Shown here one piece after another: positions 5,963 through 6,396 of a stretch of 6,396 bases of DNA; the stretch's first letter is position 1, and each line of letters starts with the position of its first letter. Source of the stretch: Planctomycetota bacterium (GTDB taxonomy: Bacteria; Planctomycetota; Planctomycetia; Planctomycetales; Planctomycetaceae); assembly GCA_024278285.1 (NCBI GenBank), contig JAJRTM010000188.1, forward strand, positions 1 to 6,396, read 5' to 3'. Below the pieces are notes generated by a model, which saw nothing but the letters and a program-made list of their open reading frames with translations, did no database searches and was not told where the DNA came from. The position numbers and the translations under genes were made by a program.

Positions 5963-6396
5963 TTACGAATCAGAATCGCTTGAGGTCTCTGCTTTACCCT
6001 GCAATTCTTGCAACGCATTGAGCGCTGCTTTTTGCTCGGCTTCTTTTTTGTTCAAGCCCCAGGCAGATGGGTAACTGTTCGTTCCGATGACGGCTGAAAC
6101 CTGGAAGTTTTTGGAATGATCTGGACCGGTTTCGCTGAGTAATTCGTAAGTTGGTGTCAGTCTCAGTTCTTTTTGCGTCCACTGCTGGAGCTTACTTTTA
6201 GAATTACGATTGTGCGCTGTTTCTGCTGCATGACTGATCAATCCATCGAGATTGTTGGATATGAACTGGTATGCCGCATCGAAACCACCATCCAGATAAA
6301 TCGCTGCAATAATCGATTCAAACACACCCGCCAATATAGAGGAAGGAACTTCGCTTGCCTGATGCAAGCCCTTCCCCATGTACACAAACTGAATCA
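5963..6396 (-). CDS. rnc: Ribonuclease III, C-terminal part (5' end outside window)
   Basis: Double-strand-specific endoribonuclease that processes rRNA precursors and structured mRNAs. About 143 residues are visible; the frame is open to the right edge, so the N-terminal part, including the first catalytic signature (ERLEFLGDA-like), is missing. A GTG at 6383-6385 is internal, not the start. Counting that codon as residue 1, the end of the RNase III domain is [20 protein letters not shown] (15-34), where Glu23 matches catalytic Glu117 of the E. coli enzyme. The preceding metal-binding Asp (Asp114 in E. coli, in ILAD) is Gly20 here, which is unusual. A linker leads into a double-stranded-RNA-binding domain (about 61-129): [29 protein letters not shown] and the RNA-contacting [13 protein letters not shown] helix. 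The protein ends in an acidic Ser/Asp tail. The stop is TAA, followed after 34 bases by a long imperfect hairpin. The family is certain; start and full length cannot be seen. Confidence 0.95.
   Translation of the reverse strand, partial: IQFVYMGKGLHQASEVPSSILAGVFESIIAAIYLDGGFDAAYQFISNNLDGLISHAAETAHNRNSKSKLQQWTQKELRLTPTYELLSETGPDHSKNFQVSAVIGTNSYPSAWGLNKKEAEQKAALNALQELQGKAETSSDSDS

Overview
The window most likely comes from a planctomycete, probably a Gimesia- or Rubinisphaera-like member of the Planctomycetaceae. The main reason is a pair of exported PQQ-type beta-propeller proteins whose mature parts begin with the D-W-P-x-F-x-G motif typical of the large propeller families in that phylum. 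Loose gene packing, long repeat-bearing intergenic spaces and moderately AT-rich DNA fit as well. The assignment rests on protein style and was not tested by a search.

All four supported genes are on the minus strand, so transcription runs from high to low coordinates. In that order they are: the C-terminal part of rnc (ribonuclease III, cut by the right edge); a lipid-anchored beta-propeller protein (4281-5780); zwf, a complete glucose-6-phosphate dehydrogenase (2240-3826); and a secreted beta-propeller protein (459-1820). The gaps are wide (about 180, 450 and 420 bases, plus 458 bases at the left edge), so each gene is probably its own transcription unit. No pathway joins the four. RNase III acts on RNA in the cytoplasm, Zwf starts the oxidative pentose phosphate route, and the two propellers work outside the inner membrane with unknown roles.

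The intergenic DNA is the more unusual part. A 29-base core is identical in three copies (411-439, 2160-2188, 5904-5932), in the same orientation, shortly after the stop codons of three genes. The fourth gene has a related CCGGC-TTT-GCCGG hairpin in the same place, so a CGGCTT(T)GCCG motif follows every stop codon here by 25-57 bases. The two left copies extend to a 68-base direct repeat flanking the secreted propeller gene. Two other palindromic elements without coding capacity lie at 1858-1979 and 4026-4210, and a strong isolated hairpin at 37-55.

I found no CRISPR array, tRNA, rRNA, transposase, phage gene or defence system, and no convincing new multi-gene system. The best leads are the post-stop repeat family, a possible loss of a metal-binding Asp in RNase III, and the compact palindromic element just upstream of the secreted propeller gene.
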